DNA of 15,571 nt from NCBI GenBank assembly GCA_013423325.1, contig BLJB01000175.1, forward strand, positions 1-15,571. Reading direction: 5' to 3'. The DNA is from Usnea hakonensis. Taxonomy: Eukaryota; Ascomycota; Lecanoromycetes; Lecanorales; Parmeliaceae. Below the pieces are notes generated by a model. The model saw only the letters and a program-made list of their open reading frames with translations. It made no database searches and was not told the DNA's origin. This document shows positions 7,874-15,571 of the stretch, piece by piece. Both the position numbers and the translations under genes were made by a program. Each line of letters begins with the position of its first letter. The stretch's first letter is position 1.

Positions 7874-9610
7874 ATGAGCCAGTCAAATGCGAAAGAAAGG
7901 GCACACAAAAGATTCAAGTCTAATCGCGAAGCTTCACAGTCATTGCCGCTGCACACAAAATATGAGAGATGGGAGCCTATCAAACGAACAACACCGTCTC
8001 CATGGCCTCGGCGCCTGCTTCACGTTTCATCCATGACCTCTCTAGAGCGTCGTGCAGGAAGTATTTATGGGGAGCATAGAGAGCCTTCGTATCATACAAT
8101 ATCCTATACTTGGGGCAGATTCGCTGATTCCACAACTAAAGCCATTCAGGTTAGTAATGTTCCGTGGGCTGTTCCTTCAATCAAAGGTGCACACTTCTCA
8201 GACAGAGAATTTGAAGCCGCTATTCAATTGGCTGGCCGAGGTGTGGATTTTGTATGGGTTGACATCGCATGCATTGATCAAGAGGATCCTGTGGTCAAGA
8301 CGGAAGAAATAGGGAAGCAGGTGGCCATATTTGAGAGAGCATCCAAGGTATTTGCTTGGCTGGCACCTTGGACTATTGAAGATCTCGAGCGGTCTTTGCG
8401 CGATATGGAGACGTTCTGCAGAAAGTTTTATGAGCCCACGCACGGGGGCCTGACAAGTTACTCAATAAAGTCAACTTCCAAGAGGCCCGAGTCCACGGTG
8501 GTAGTGCTCCTAGTGGCCATTCAAGATCTCACATCCCAGCCATGGTTCACGTCTTTATGGACATTACAGGAAGCTTTTCTTCGTAAAGACGCTATTCTGA
8601 TGTCCCGCTCATCAGCCATACCCCTCATGAGAGCTGTCATGGATGAGGATCTCGAGATCCCAGTAACGTTGAATTGGCTTCTTGTACGCTGTCAGCAAGT
8701 ATTTACTGCCTGCATGTCAATGGAATACTCACCGGCAATGGAGGTTTGTCAGCTTCTTGTAGACTCAGGCCTACTATCACTGAGTAGTAAAAATGAGAGG
8801 ACACTGTACATTGCTTCTACCAAACGTCAAGCGTCTTTGCAGAACGATCGCATCTACGGCATCATGCAGATCTACAACATATCTCTTGGCCTGCAGTCTA
8901 GCTTCTCTATTCTCCAAGACGCCTTTGGTTTCCTCATGAATTCTCAAAATCCAGTCCTCGCCCAATTACACATGCATGATGAGCCTCCAGCGATAGGCAA
9001 GTCTTGGAGAGCGAGTGAACACATGAGTATACCATTCATCTTTATGCATGTCTTGACCTCTCGGTCAGAATGCAAAATATATTCGAGCCCTCGCGGAATC
9101 CCTCTCTTCAGTGGGAGATCCTGTGACTTTATTGATCTCCTCAACGTGTGGCGCACCGTGATAGAACACAGAGAAGAGCATGGTAGATCACCATACCAGG
9201 CTCACGTTCTTTTGGATGCTCAAAATTCCCAACCCAACAAAGCTCTTGATATCAGCCTCGCCCCATCAAGGCAAAATCAAGGAAGTTTCAGTAGCCAATG
9301 GGCTAGCAAAGTCAATTTTGAAAACTTAACGAATCATCTCCCGTTGTCGACCGAAGAATATTCGGTGCTTCTGCTAGGATATACGAAGATAGGTGAGGAC
9401 TTGCCTGTTGACTATGCCGTTGGACTACTAGCTTTTCAACGACTTGAAGCAACTGGAAAGCCTTGGGTTCGCGCTGGCTCGTGCGCTTGGCGCTATGAGC
9501 CTGATTTCGATCCTACCACAGTCTCGGTGGTATCACCGGAGGGTATACTAGAAGATTTTTCTCCCACCCCGGAAGGCTTATGGAGATCTATCAATGGAAG
9601 ACTTGGGTGA
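7874..9610 (+). CDS. HET-domain (heterokaryon incompatibility) protein, 578 aa
   Basis: This is a single intact frame from ATG 7874 to TGA 9610. The HET domain is near the N-terminus, the usual place. WPRRLLHVSSMTSLE (44-58) leads into YHTISYTWGRF (73-83), VDFVWVDIACIDQED (124-138) and PWFTSLWTLQEAFL (223-236), with the WTLQE glutamate at residue 233. VPWAVP (96-101) and GKQVAIFERASKVFAWL (147-163) match the subgroup seen in its neighbours. DRIYGIMQIY (325-334) is the common post-HET block. The C-terminal 240 residues have no recognisable partner domain: no NACHT, WD40, ankyrin or patatin motif. It is paralogous to the next gene downstream, sharing the entry motif, all three HET blocks and a glycine-rich C-terminal end. 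A poly(A) hexamer lies 108 bp after the stop. Confidence 0.9.
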   Translation: MSQSNAKERAHKRFKSNREASQSLPLHTKYERWEPIKRTTPSPWPRRLLHVSSMTSLERRAGSIYGEHREPSYHTISYTWGRFADSTTKAIQVSNVPWAVPSIKGAHFSDREFEAAIQLAGRGVDFVWVDIACIDQEDPVVKTEEIGKQVAIFERASKVFAWLAPWTIEDLERSLRDMETFCRKFYEPTHGGLTSYSIKSTSKRPESTVVVLLVAIQDLTSQPWFTSLWTLQEAFLRKDAILMSRSSAIPLMRAVMDEDLEIPVTLNWLLVRCQQVFTACMSMEYSPAMEVCQLLVDSGLLSLSSKNERTLYIASTKRQASLQNDRIYGIMQIYNISLGLQSSFSILQDAFGFLMNSQNPVLAQLHMHDEPPAIGKSWRASEHMSIPFIFMHVLTSRSECKIYSSPRGIPLFSGRSCDFIDLLNVWRTVIEHREEHGRSPYQAHVLLDAQNSQPNKALDISLAPSRQNQGSFSSQWASKVNFENLTNHLPLSTEEYSVLLLGYTKIGEDLPVDYAVGLLAFQRLEATGKPWVRAGSCAWRYEPDFDPTTVSVVSPEGILEDFSPTPEGLWRSINGRLG

Positions 9611-9717
9611 AAAATTGCTTATTAGCTTCTATTCACCTTTTTGAAGCATGATTTATTTTCACATGTAGAGCCAGCGCCTCTTTGGGCGTTTTGAACACTG
9701 AGTGCTTGAACTTATAC

Positions 9718-9723
9718 AATAAA
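9718..9723 (+). terminator. Poly(A) signal AATAAA after the 578-aa HET gene
   Basis: A canonical AATAAA lies 108 bp downstream of the stop codon, within the normal range for a fungal 3' untranslated region. Confidence 0.5.
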
Positions 9724-10176
9724 GTCTAAATGCATGCTCTTTCATACGAACAAGATCCGGTTGCATTCATAAGCCTCAGGTTGGGTGTGGATTACTGACT
9801 GCTCAAGCAGATGACGATCTACAGTAAGTAGCCGCCCCCCATTTATCATAGCGTCGTATCTTTCATATTATACACTTGGCTCAATTGCGCTCATACGTGA
9901 ATTGTAAGTATTCTGCTGTCCCGTCTACTATGTGTGGTTTGTTATATGATATAGTCATCGTGGTGATATGGATTCTACTCCTTGTCTTCAACTCGCCGTT
10001 CCTTAATCACCGCACTATCATCTTTAGGGAAGGTCTAAAGCAAAGTAGCTAGCTGGCCTCGGCTAGCGCGCCATCAGTCCCTGCACATGCATATGCATTG
10101 TGATACGCAAGGTACCGATAATAATAGACGATCGAAAGCTCGCCAACCCACCCATTTATCCACGAAACCAACAACG
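9724..10176. other. Intergenic region, promoter side of the third HET gene
   Basis: No gene is supported here. There is a GCTAGC pair around 10049-10068 (GCTAGC...GCTAGC), and just before the preferred ATG of the next gene an A/C-rich leader (ACGAAACCAACAACG) typical of fungal 5' untranslated regions. Two upstream ATGs in the same frame (10087 and 10093) lie in weaker contexts. Confidence 0.4.
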
Positions 10177-12337
10177 ATGACAACAACACCCTCCTCTCAG
10201 ACTGAGAAAGAATTTGCTATCCTGGGTAACTTGGGTGACGCTGATTTGTATGAGGCGCCAGATGTTCTACAATCTCAGGAGTTGAATCCTCCAGCCTCAC
10301 TACCTCTTTCGCAGTATGACCACGATTTTGCTTCGGACACCGATGAATCGCAAAGCCCGTTGGCAAAGGACAGATTACCGGTTCATGACCCTTCTGAAGC
10401 TATCGGCAAATGGCCGCATCGACTGCTTCATGTTCCGAGTATGACGTCTCTGGAATAGCAGCCTGGCGATAAATACGGCGAATATGTCCAGCCAAGATAT
10501 AATGCGGTATCATATACCTGGGGACGTTTCAGTCTGGACGTTGAGGAAGATAAGAAGGAGGGAGAGAAAGAGAAAGAGGAAATGCGGGAGAGTAAGAAGA
10601 AAGTGTCCAAAAAGGTGAAAAGGAACAGGAATATCTCAGCGATTGAGATCAAGGGTATAGATTGGGCTGTCCCTCGAATCAATCCGGGGCACTTTAGTGC
10701 GGAGAATTTTCTGCGCCTTATCCAGCAGACGTGCGAGGCTGTTGATGGGGCAAGGGAGAGGACTGATTTTCTGTGGCTAGATGTGGCTTGTATAAACCAG
10801 AAGGATACTCTTGAAAAGATGGCCGAGATCGGAAGACAGGCTGTCATCTTCCACGGTGCACAGTGTGTGTATGTATGGCTGACAAAGGTCCATGGGGACT
10901 GGTTCTCTCACGCCGTGAGAGAGCTATTTCGGAGCGCTCGTGAGTGCATTTCCATTCACATGAATTTTTTAATGAAGATAGAGATCGGAGGCTCAGAGAA
11001 TTCTAGGTGCAGCCATGGTGTATAAAGAAAAGAAATCGAATATATCAGATACTGGAGATCTCATTGACTGGCTCGCAAGCGCAAGGGCCAGCCTGGATCA
11101 GATCTTCATAGACCCGTGGTTTACATCCTTGTGGACGCTCCAGGAAGCTTTTTTGTGTCAACATGCATATATCCTACCGCTCGAAGCCGAACTGACCAAT
11201 ATCGGCCTCGAACCCGACATCGAGACAGGCTCTTTATTTACCCTGGATGCCCTGTGTAAGGCGTCTACCACCCTGAACGAAATCATCGAGGATGAGCGTC
11301 CTATTGTCCAAGCCCAATGGCAATCCGACAGATCCAACCCTGATGTATGCAAACGCCAAAAATATCTCGAAGACGTTTATGGGATGCTGAATCGAAGAGG
11401 ACTCCTAGCGCTGGCAACTCGGAATCCAATAGCCTTGTACAACACCTCTCAATATCGCAAATCGAGTCTCGATCGAGACCGCGTATATGGCATCCAACAA
11501 GTCTTCGGCTTCCGCCTTGGCGATAGTGCGCCACACGTCTCAAATACCAGAGCGAAACCTATCAATCGCTTTGTCCTTGAGGATCAACTCGGGGCCGCTA
11601 TTCTGGAGAAGTATCCCGTAGCAAGCCAGCTGCATGTATTCACAGAGCCGGTGGAAGAAGGACGAGGCTGGCGAGTCAGCGCCTCTTCGACTGTTCCAAA
11701 GCTCGAGATTCAAAGCAGCATTTGGGATCTCACATACGAGCACCGTTGCCACGTATCCACGAGGAAAATCAAAGGGCAAAGATGGGGCTTCTTCCGAGGA
11801 CGCAGTTGTGCCTTTTCCGAATTATCAAGAGCTTGGAAACATGCCCACGATAGTCCTTTAATCTCTGAGATACTGGGGCCACAGAGCCCACAACAGATAC
11901 TGCTCGATACATTCCTCCACCATATTGCAGATCAAAACCTAAAGAATCGCCCCGAAGACCCAATCTGGACCTCAGTCTGGTCCAAGCGCAAAGAGATACC
12001 CCGCACCGACCAACAGCACCGCCTCGCCTCGGGAGTAAACGCACTAATCCCGAAAGAATTCGAAGGAGAGTCTCCAACCGTCGTCCTGCTTGGCAGCTTC
12101 AATGACGACAATCGGGGTCCACAGACGACAGAGTCTCCCGCTAGGTACAACGTTGGTCTCATCCTCGTGCGGAAAGGGCGGGAAGCCAATCCTTATTGGA
12201 AGCGTCTTGGGTTCTGTATCTGGCAATTCGGGTACGGTACTCGAGAGATCGAGAACGACCTCGAGGCCCATTTAGCGCTTATGCGAGCTAGGATTCCTTG
12301 CAAGGGCTGGGAACCTCTTGAGGGACTCTTTGGTTGA
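10177..12337 (+). pseudogene. HET-domain protein with one intron and an in-frame TAG before the HET domain
   Basis: Exon 1 is 10177-10939 and exon 2 is 11013-12337. The intron 10940-11012 (73 nt) has a consensus GTGAGT donor and a GTGCAG acceptor and joins in phase, giving 695 codons counting one stop. That stop, TAG at 10456-10458, falls right after RLLHVPSMTSLE. The same frame continues without break into NAVSYTWGRF, FLWLDVACINQKD and PWFTSLWTLQEAF, the three HET blocks, with WTLQE intact. The upstream paralog reads SLERR at this point, so the TAG is a point change in an otherwise preserved gene. CAG to TAG is the likely origin. A lysine/glutamate-rich insertion separates HET blocks 1 and 2. 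DRVYGIQQVFGF follows the domain. ATG 10177 is preferred over in-frame ATGs at 10087 and 10093 because it has A at -3 and follows an A/C-rich leader. The gene is probably inactive unless the stop is read through or the assembly is wrong here. Confidence 0.82.
10543..10629 (+). repeat. Purine-rich stretch encoding a Lys/Glu insertion within the HET domain
   Basis: An almost pure A/G run on the plus strand encodes EEDKKEGEKEKEEMRESKKK and a further basic segment between HET block 1 and the DWAVP motif. The paralog upstream has only about a dozen residues there. It keeps frame and looks like a microsatellite-type expansion. Confidence 0.7.
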
Positions 12338-13457
12338 TTTAGTGAGGTAGGATTACGAGGGCTGATATGGAGGTCGGTAGGAACAGTCCTGCACGCTCGA
12401 AGTACTTCGCTGAGTTTGTGGAGAACGTCCGGGCTGATTTTCGCCCAAGAAGGGCCCCGAGGTGAGTTCCAAGCGCTCCTGATAGCCCTCACGAGGCTGT
12501 ATTCAGAGATTAGAGATCAGGACAGAATTAGCGCTGGCCATTAGTGTTTCATTTGCCACATCAGGACCATGCTTATGGTGAAATTGCACACGGAGGGTAG
12601 ATGTAGCAGTGTTTGGGCTGTCCTACGGCTAAGAGGTAGGCCGAACAGTGGCCTGCAGGAAACATATTCAGACCTCCTTAGCACTAAAGGAGGGCGTTCA
12701 TGGAGTATCTTAGGGTATGAGACTTCGAGGTCAGTATATGAAACAGGCTTCCCGATGGTCTTTCGAGTGGTTTCTAGGGGGTTCAATATTTACAGTCATA
12801 AGCAGCATGGATTATAATAAGATACTTGTTAAGGCTACAGGGTTCCACCCCCTGCGGCGTACCAGTAAGAAACTCGGCTTTGGCCCCTGCGATGGTGCAT
12901 TGGGGGGATTTCTTAGTATAGGAGATCTAACCCAAGGGGCGTCAAAAGTCATGGGACTGCCAAGACTCCTCGGATAACGCTCTACGCACAAATTGGGGCT
13001 GCCTTTCGAAAGTAGGGTTAGGGCTTGTCCCAGGAGTCTTAAAGCCTGTTGAAAGTGCACTCAGCACCTAGTGGTTTCAGGAGCTTCAGGGTCTACTCGC
13101 TTAGGTCTTGGCATCAGAGTTTTCTTCCCACCGTGTACTTTACTTCTTACACTAATTAATACAACAGAGACTCTTCATACATGCCTACTGCGCACCTCAT
13201 TTTCCAACAAAGCCGGCCTCCGCCTCTGTTGGAAATCATGGCAGTTAGCCCTACCACTCAGCCTTACCGAGGCTTGGTCAGCATTAGTCATCAGCGGCTT
13301 GGCGCGGGAAATACCACCGCATTTCCCGTCAGTAGTAGTAGAAGTAGTGGATTCAATAGAGCATTTCTGCGCCTCATTATTCAACAGCCTCGTCCGTAAC
13401 GAAAATTCCTTTCACTCTCATTCGGGGCCACTGTACAATCCATCACCTATTTCTGCC
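12338..13457. other. Intergenic region without a supported gene
   Basis: No recognisable gene occurs in about 1.1 kb. Near 12380-12540 two overlapping plus frames read like protein (SKYFAEFVENVRADFRPRRA, then FQALLIALTRLYSEIRDQDR) with a GTGAGT donor-like site at the switch, possibly a decayed exon. A 7-bp-stem hairpin sits at 12673-12693. From about 13120 to 13457 the sequence is pyrimidine-rich and probably serves as promoter and leader of the kinase gene. Confidence 0.35.
12673..12693. repeat. Hairpin CCTCCTT / AAGGAGG
   Basis: Seven perfectly paired bases flank a 7-nt loop. No gene or T-run is attached, so no function is assigned. Confidence 0.5.
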
Positions 13458-14492
13458 ATGAACGAATTAGAGATTTATCATCAATCCAATCTACTTTATA
13501 CCCAAGAGAGTACATTGAGATATCGAAAGGGCGGATATCATCCCGTCTGTCTTGGGGACACATTTCAGAACGACCGATATAAAATCCAGCACAAGCTCGG
13601 CTGGGGCGGCTTCTCAACCGTCTGGCTTGCAAAGGACACGAAGTACTCCGTTTTGGAATGAAATTAGTTGGGTTCCCGCTAACAGTTGCAGGCGAATGCA
13701 ATGGGTGTCTATCAAGATCATGACGGCAGATGCAACAACGTCTTCGCATGAGCTTGACATTCTCCGATCACTCGCTAAGCGTTGCAATGGAAGTCTCAGC
13801 TCCTGGTACTTCGTTCAACTACTGGATGATTTCCTTCACCGGGGTCCAAATGGAACGCATCAATGTTTGGTGTTCGAATTACTTGGACCCACGCTGGATG
13901 TGATTACCAGCGATTACAGTGACTATAATGACCCTGACCTGCGCCTCGAGCCGGATACAGTCTTCAGGCTTTCCGGGCAGCTACTCAATGCTATCGCATT
14001 TGTACACAAAGCTGGCTATGGGCATGGAGGTACGACAAGCCACGAGATGCTTGCAGATGCTGCGACAATCTTCCAAGTCTTCCCCGCAGCTGACGTGTAG
14101 CAGATATTAGCAGCAGAAACATTTGCTTTACATGTAGTCGTTTGTCGCAGATGAACAAGGAAGACCTTTTCGACGTCCTTGGAGCCCCAGAAATAGAGGA
14201 GTTGGCCCGGCTTGATGGAAAGCCACTAGAAGATAGCTTACCTACACAGCTGGTTAAAATAGCAGGCTGGGACAATTGGACTGATGAAGACGAGGAGGAT
14301 CTTCGCATTATCGATTTCGGAGAGGCTTTCCTACAAGGAGCAGAGCCGACAAGACTTGCCCAGCCTGACACTTTACGAGCACCAGAAACAATTTTCACAG
14401 ACCATCTTGACTGCATTTATGAGCATGGGTTGATATCGGACCGACTAAAACCATTCATTTGGTCATCTACCATAGTCCACATATTAGCATGA
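13458..14492 (+). CDS. SRPK-like serine/threonine protein kinase, three exons, C-lobe truncated
   Basis: Exons are 13458-13642, 13692-14029 and 14104-14492. Intron 1 (13643-13691, 49 nt) has a weak GTACTC donor but a CTAAC branch and TGCAG acceptor. Intron 2 (14030-14103, 74 nt) has GTACGA, CTGAC and GCAG. Both joins keep phase and give 303 aa. The order is GGYHPVCLGDTF (25-36), glycine loop GWGGFSTVW (48-56), catalytic lysine in WVSIK (K70), YGHGDISSRN catalytic loop (171-180, D175), an acidic spacer insert as in SR-protein kinases (DLFDVLGAPEIEELARLDG), IIDFGEAF (243-250) and RAPETIF (266-272). Similarity ends at TDHLD. The next 26 residues are not kinase-like, and no DLW-type helix or rest of the C-lobe is found downstream. 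All ATP-binding and catalytic residues are therefore kept while substrate-binding parts are lost. The start at 13458 is the last ATG before the conserved region, and the true N-terminus may lie upstream. Any substrate is unknown. Confidence 0.75.
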
Positions 14493-14885
14493 CGCTTTTC
14501 ATCTGAGCATGACAACGCCAAAGGTATATGTCCCTGAGTGCTCAGACTGTTCCGTGCTCCGGCGAGCGTTTTCGCAGTCATGCTGCTTCTTCGTAAGCAC
14601 GGGGAATCCTGGATGAAGGGCGTTGGCGTATTCTCCACCTTATTAATAGTAGATAGTTGTGATAGGTGTAGAATGATTTTCGGCTAAATACTTTAGTCCC
14701 GGGACTGTAGAATATTCTAGAAGCGGACTGTTCCATGTAGGGACAAAATCTGACGGAGGAGGGTGAGGAATGAAGGCTCGATGAAAACTGATCTCATCAC
14801 TCACAAAGATGTTGCCAGAGTTCAAGGTTCTGTCCTTCAACTCGTGGGTCCATCCCTTAAGTTGTGGCCTGTCCCTACACTCATA
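14493..14885. other. Region after the truncated kinase, no gene supported
   Basis: The kinase C-lobe would be expected here, but no frame carries its motifs. A 12-bp palindrome AGTCCCGGGACT lies at about 14695-14706. Short minus-strand open frames show no recognisable content. Confidence 0.4.
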
Positions 14886-15271
14886 GGGTGCACACCATGG
14901 CTAATAGGGTGGACCACGCCTGGTGGAATGGTCCATTTTTGGTGCACGCGACTTTTGGTGTACGCCACGGCTGATGGGGCACACCAAAAATGGTCCATCC
15001 CGCCAGGCGTGGTCCACCCCATGAGTGATCAAAATTGGGCCACCCCACCAGGCGTGGTCCACCCCATCAGCCGTGGGGTGGCTCGTTTTTGGTGCACGCG
15101 AATTTTGGTGTACGTCACAGCTGATGGGGTGGTCCACTTTTGGTGATAGACCATTTTTGGTCCATCAGCCGTGGGTGTGCACCAAAAGTGGTCCACCCCA
15201 CCAAAAGTGGTCCACCCCACCAAGCGTGGTCTACCCCATAAATAATGGGGTACACCAAGACTGCACACCCT
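14886..15271. repeat. Mosaic of about 19-bp units in direct and inverted orientation
   Basis: The region is built from variants of a unit close to CCARRMGTGGTCCACCCCA in both orientations, mixed with TTTTGGTGCACGCGA-like and CACGGCTGATGGGG-like words. Inverted arms at 14907-14945 and 14979-15019 match at 36 of 39 aligned positions. A 44-bp segment at 14936-14979 recurs directly at 15086-15129 with 3 mismatches. A 22-bp segment at 15001-15022 recurs at 15046-15067 with 1 mismatch. Three tandem 19-bp units run 15182-15238. Open frames through it are repeat artefacts. I do not recognise a named element. It may be a foldback or satellite-like repeat. Confidence 0.85.
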
Positions 15272-15571
15272 GAGATAGGCTGGGGATCTTTTCTAGATCC
15301 TTGATCCAAATATGGTTCCTGAAATAAGCTAAGCCGTTTGATACAGCTGCTCACGACACTGCCCTCTCCGTGCCCGCACCCCACCATGTGCAACGCTGCA
15401 ATAGAGCCGCCGGGATTCACGGAAGTCTACTGAGCCAGCACACCTATAAGATCGATAGTCTCCGCTGAACGATCTTATGTTCATCGAAACCAAGAGAACA
15501 TGGCTACTTAACTCTTATTCCTCTTGATACCTACCGTAGGTATCACAGTATATATCAGAATGGTGGCCGTA
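15272..15571. other. Right end of window, palindromes only
   Basis: No gene is seen. ATAAGATCG (15446-15454) pairs with CGATCTTAT (15470-15478) over a 15-nt loop, and GATACCTAC / GTAGGTATC (15526-15544) is a 19-nt dyad with one central base. Confidence 0.5.

Noticed and set aside
10443..10458. A tiny intron removing the TAG of the third HET gene
   Set aside because: The only nearby donor and acceptor would give an intron of about 20 nt, too short for fungal splicing, and the paralog aligns straight through the site.
12830..12900. GGTTCCACC-like B-box suggesting a tRNA-like gene
   Set aside because: No cloverleaf could be folded, and no A-box, anticodon arm or acceptor stem is present.
13012..13026. 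GGGTTAGGG resembling the fungal telomere repeat
   Set aside because: Only about one and a half units occur, with no array around them, so chance is sufficient.
14030..14103. Loss of the catalytic aspartate (GHGG reading) in the kinase
   Set aside because: The GHGG reading comes from translating into an intron. Splicing 14030-14103 restores HGDISSRN in frame.
14763..15420. Several 60-127-codon frames on both strands with repeated peptides
   Set aside because: They simply translate the 19-bp repeat mosaic. Open frames occur on both strands because the unit lacks stops.

Overview
The window looks like an accessory, transposon-scarred region of a filamentous ascomycete (Pezizomycotina). The reasons are short spliceosomal introns (45-74 nt, with CTRAY-type branch sites and CAG/TAG acceptors), three HET-domain (heterokaryon incompatibility) genes, a fungal Helitron remnant and an SRPK-like kinase of the kind that is amplified in fungal genomes. 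No ribosomal RNA, tRNA or CRISPR was found. The genus cannot be named from the sequence alone.

Layout. Positions 201-1740 (minus) hold a four-exon gene for a fungal protein of the restriction-endonuclease-like (Uma2 / PD-(D/E)XK-like) type. It is probably broken by one extra base near 1493. Just upstream of it on the same strand (1733-2172) are coding-like exon pieces of an unrecognised gene. These stop where a plus-strand Helitron remnant begins (about 2143-3652). The Helitron gene has its N-terminus joined out of frame to the C-terminal third of its PIF1-type helicase, and the Rep nuclease and helicase motifs I-III are gone. Short tandem repeats, a poly(A) signal and two strong palindromes follow (3651-3990). 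Positions 4559-7084 (minus) encode an intact 841-aa HET protein. It is divergently arranged with an intact 578-aa HET gene (7874-9610, plus), and a third HET gene lies downstream (10177-12337, plus). The second and third are paralogs. The third has one intron and an in-frame TAG just before its HET domain. About 1.1 kb with no convincing gene follows. A three-exon SRPK-like kinase (13458-14492, plus) keeps its catalytic motifs but loses homology after the APE motif. The right end (14886-15271) is a mosaic of about 19-bp units in both orientations, followed by a few palindromes.

How it fits together. HET genes act in nonself recognition and trigger cell death on fusion of unlike hyphae. Clustered paralogs with intact and broken members are expected of a birth-and-death family. 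The Helitron deletion derivative, frameshift, nonsense codon and truncated kinase all indicate rapid turnover. No metabolic pathway or operon-like logic is visible.
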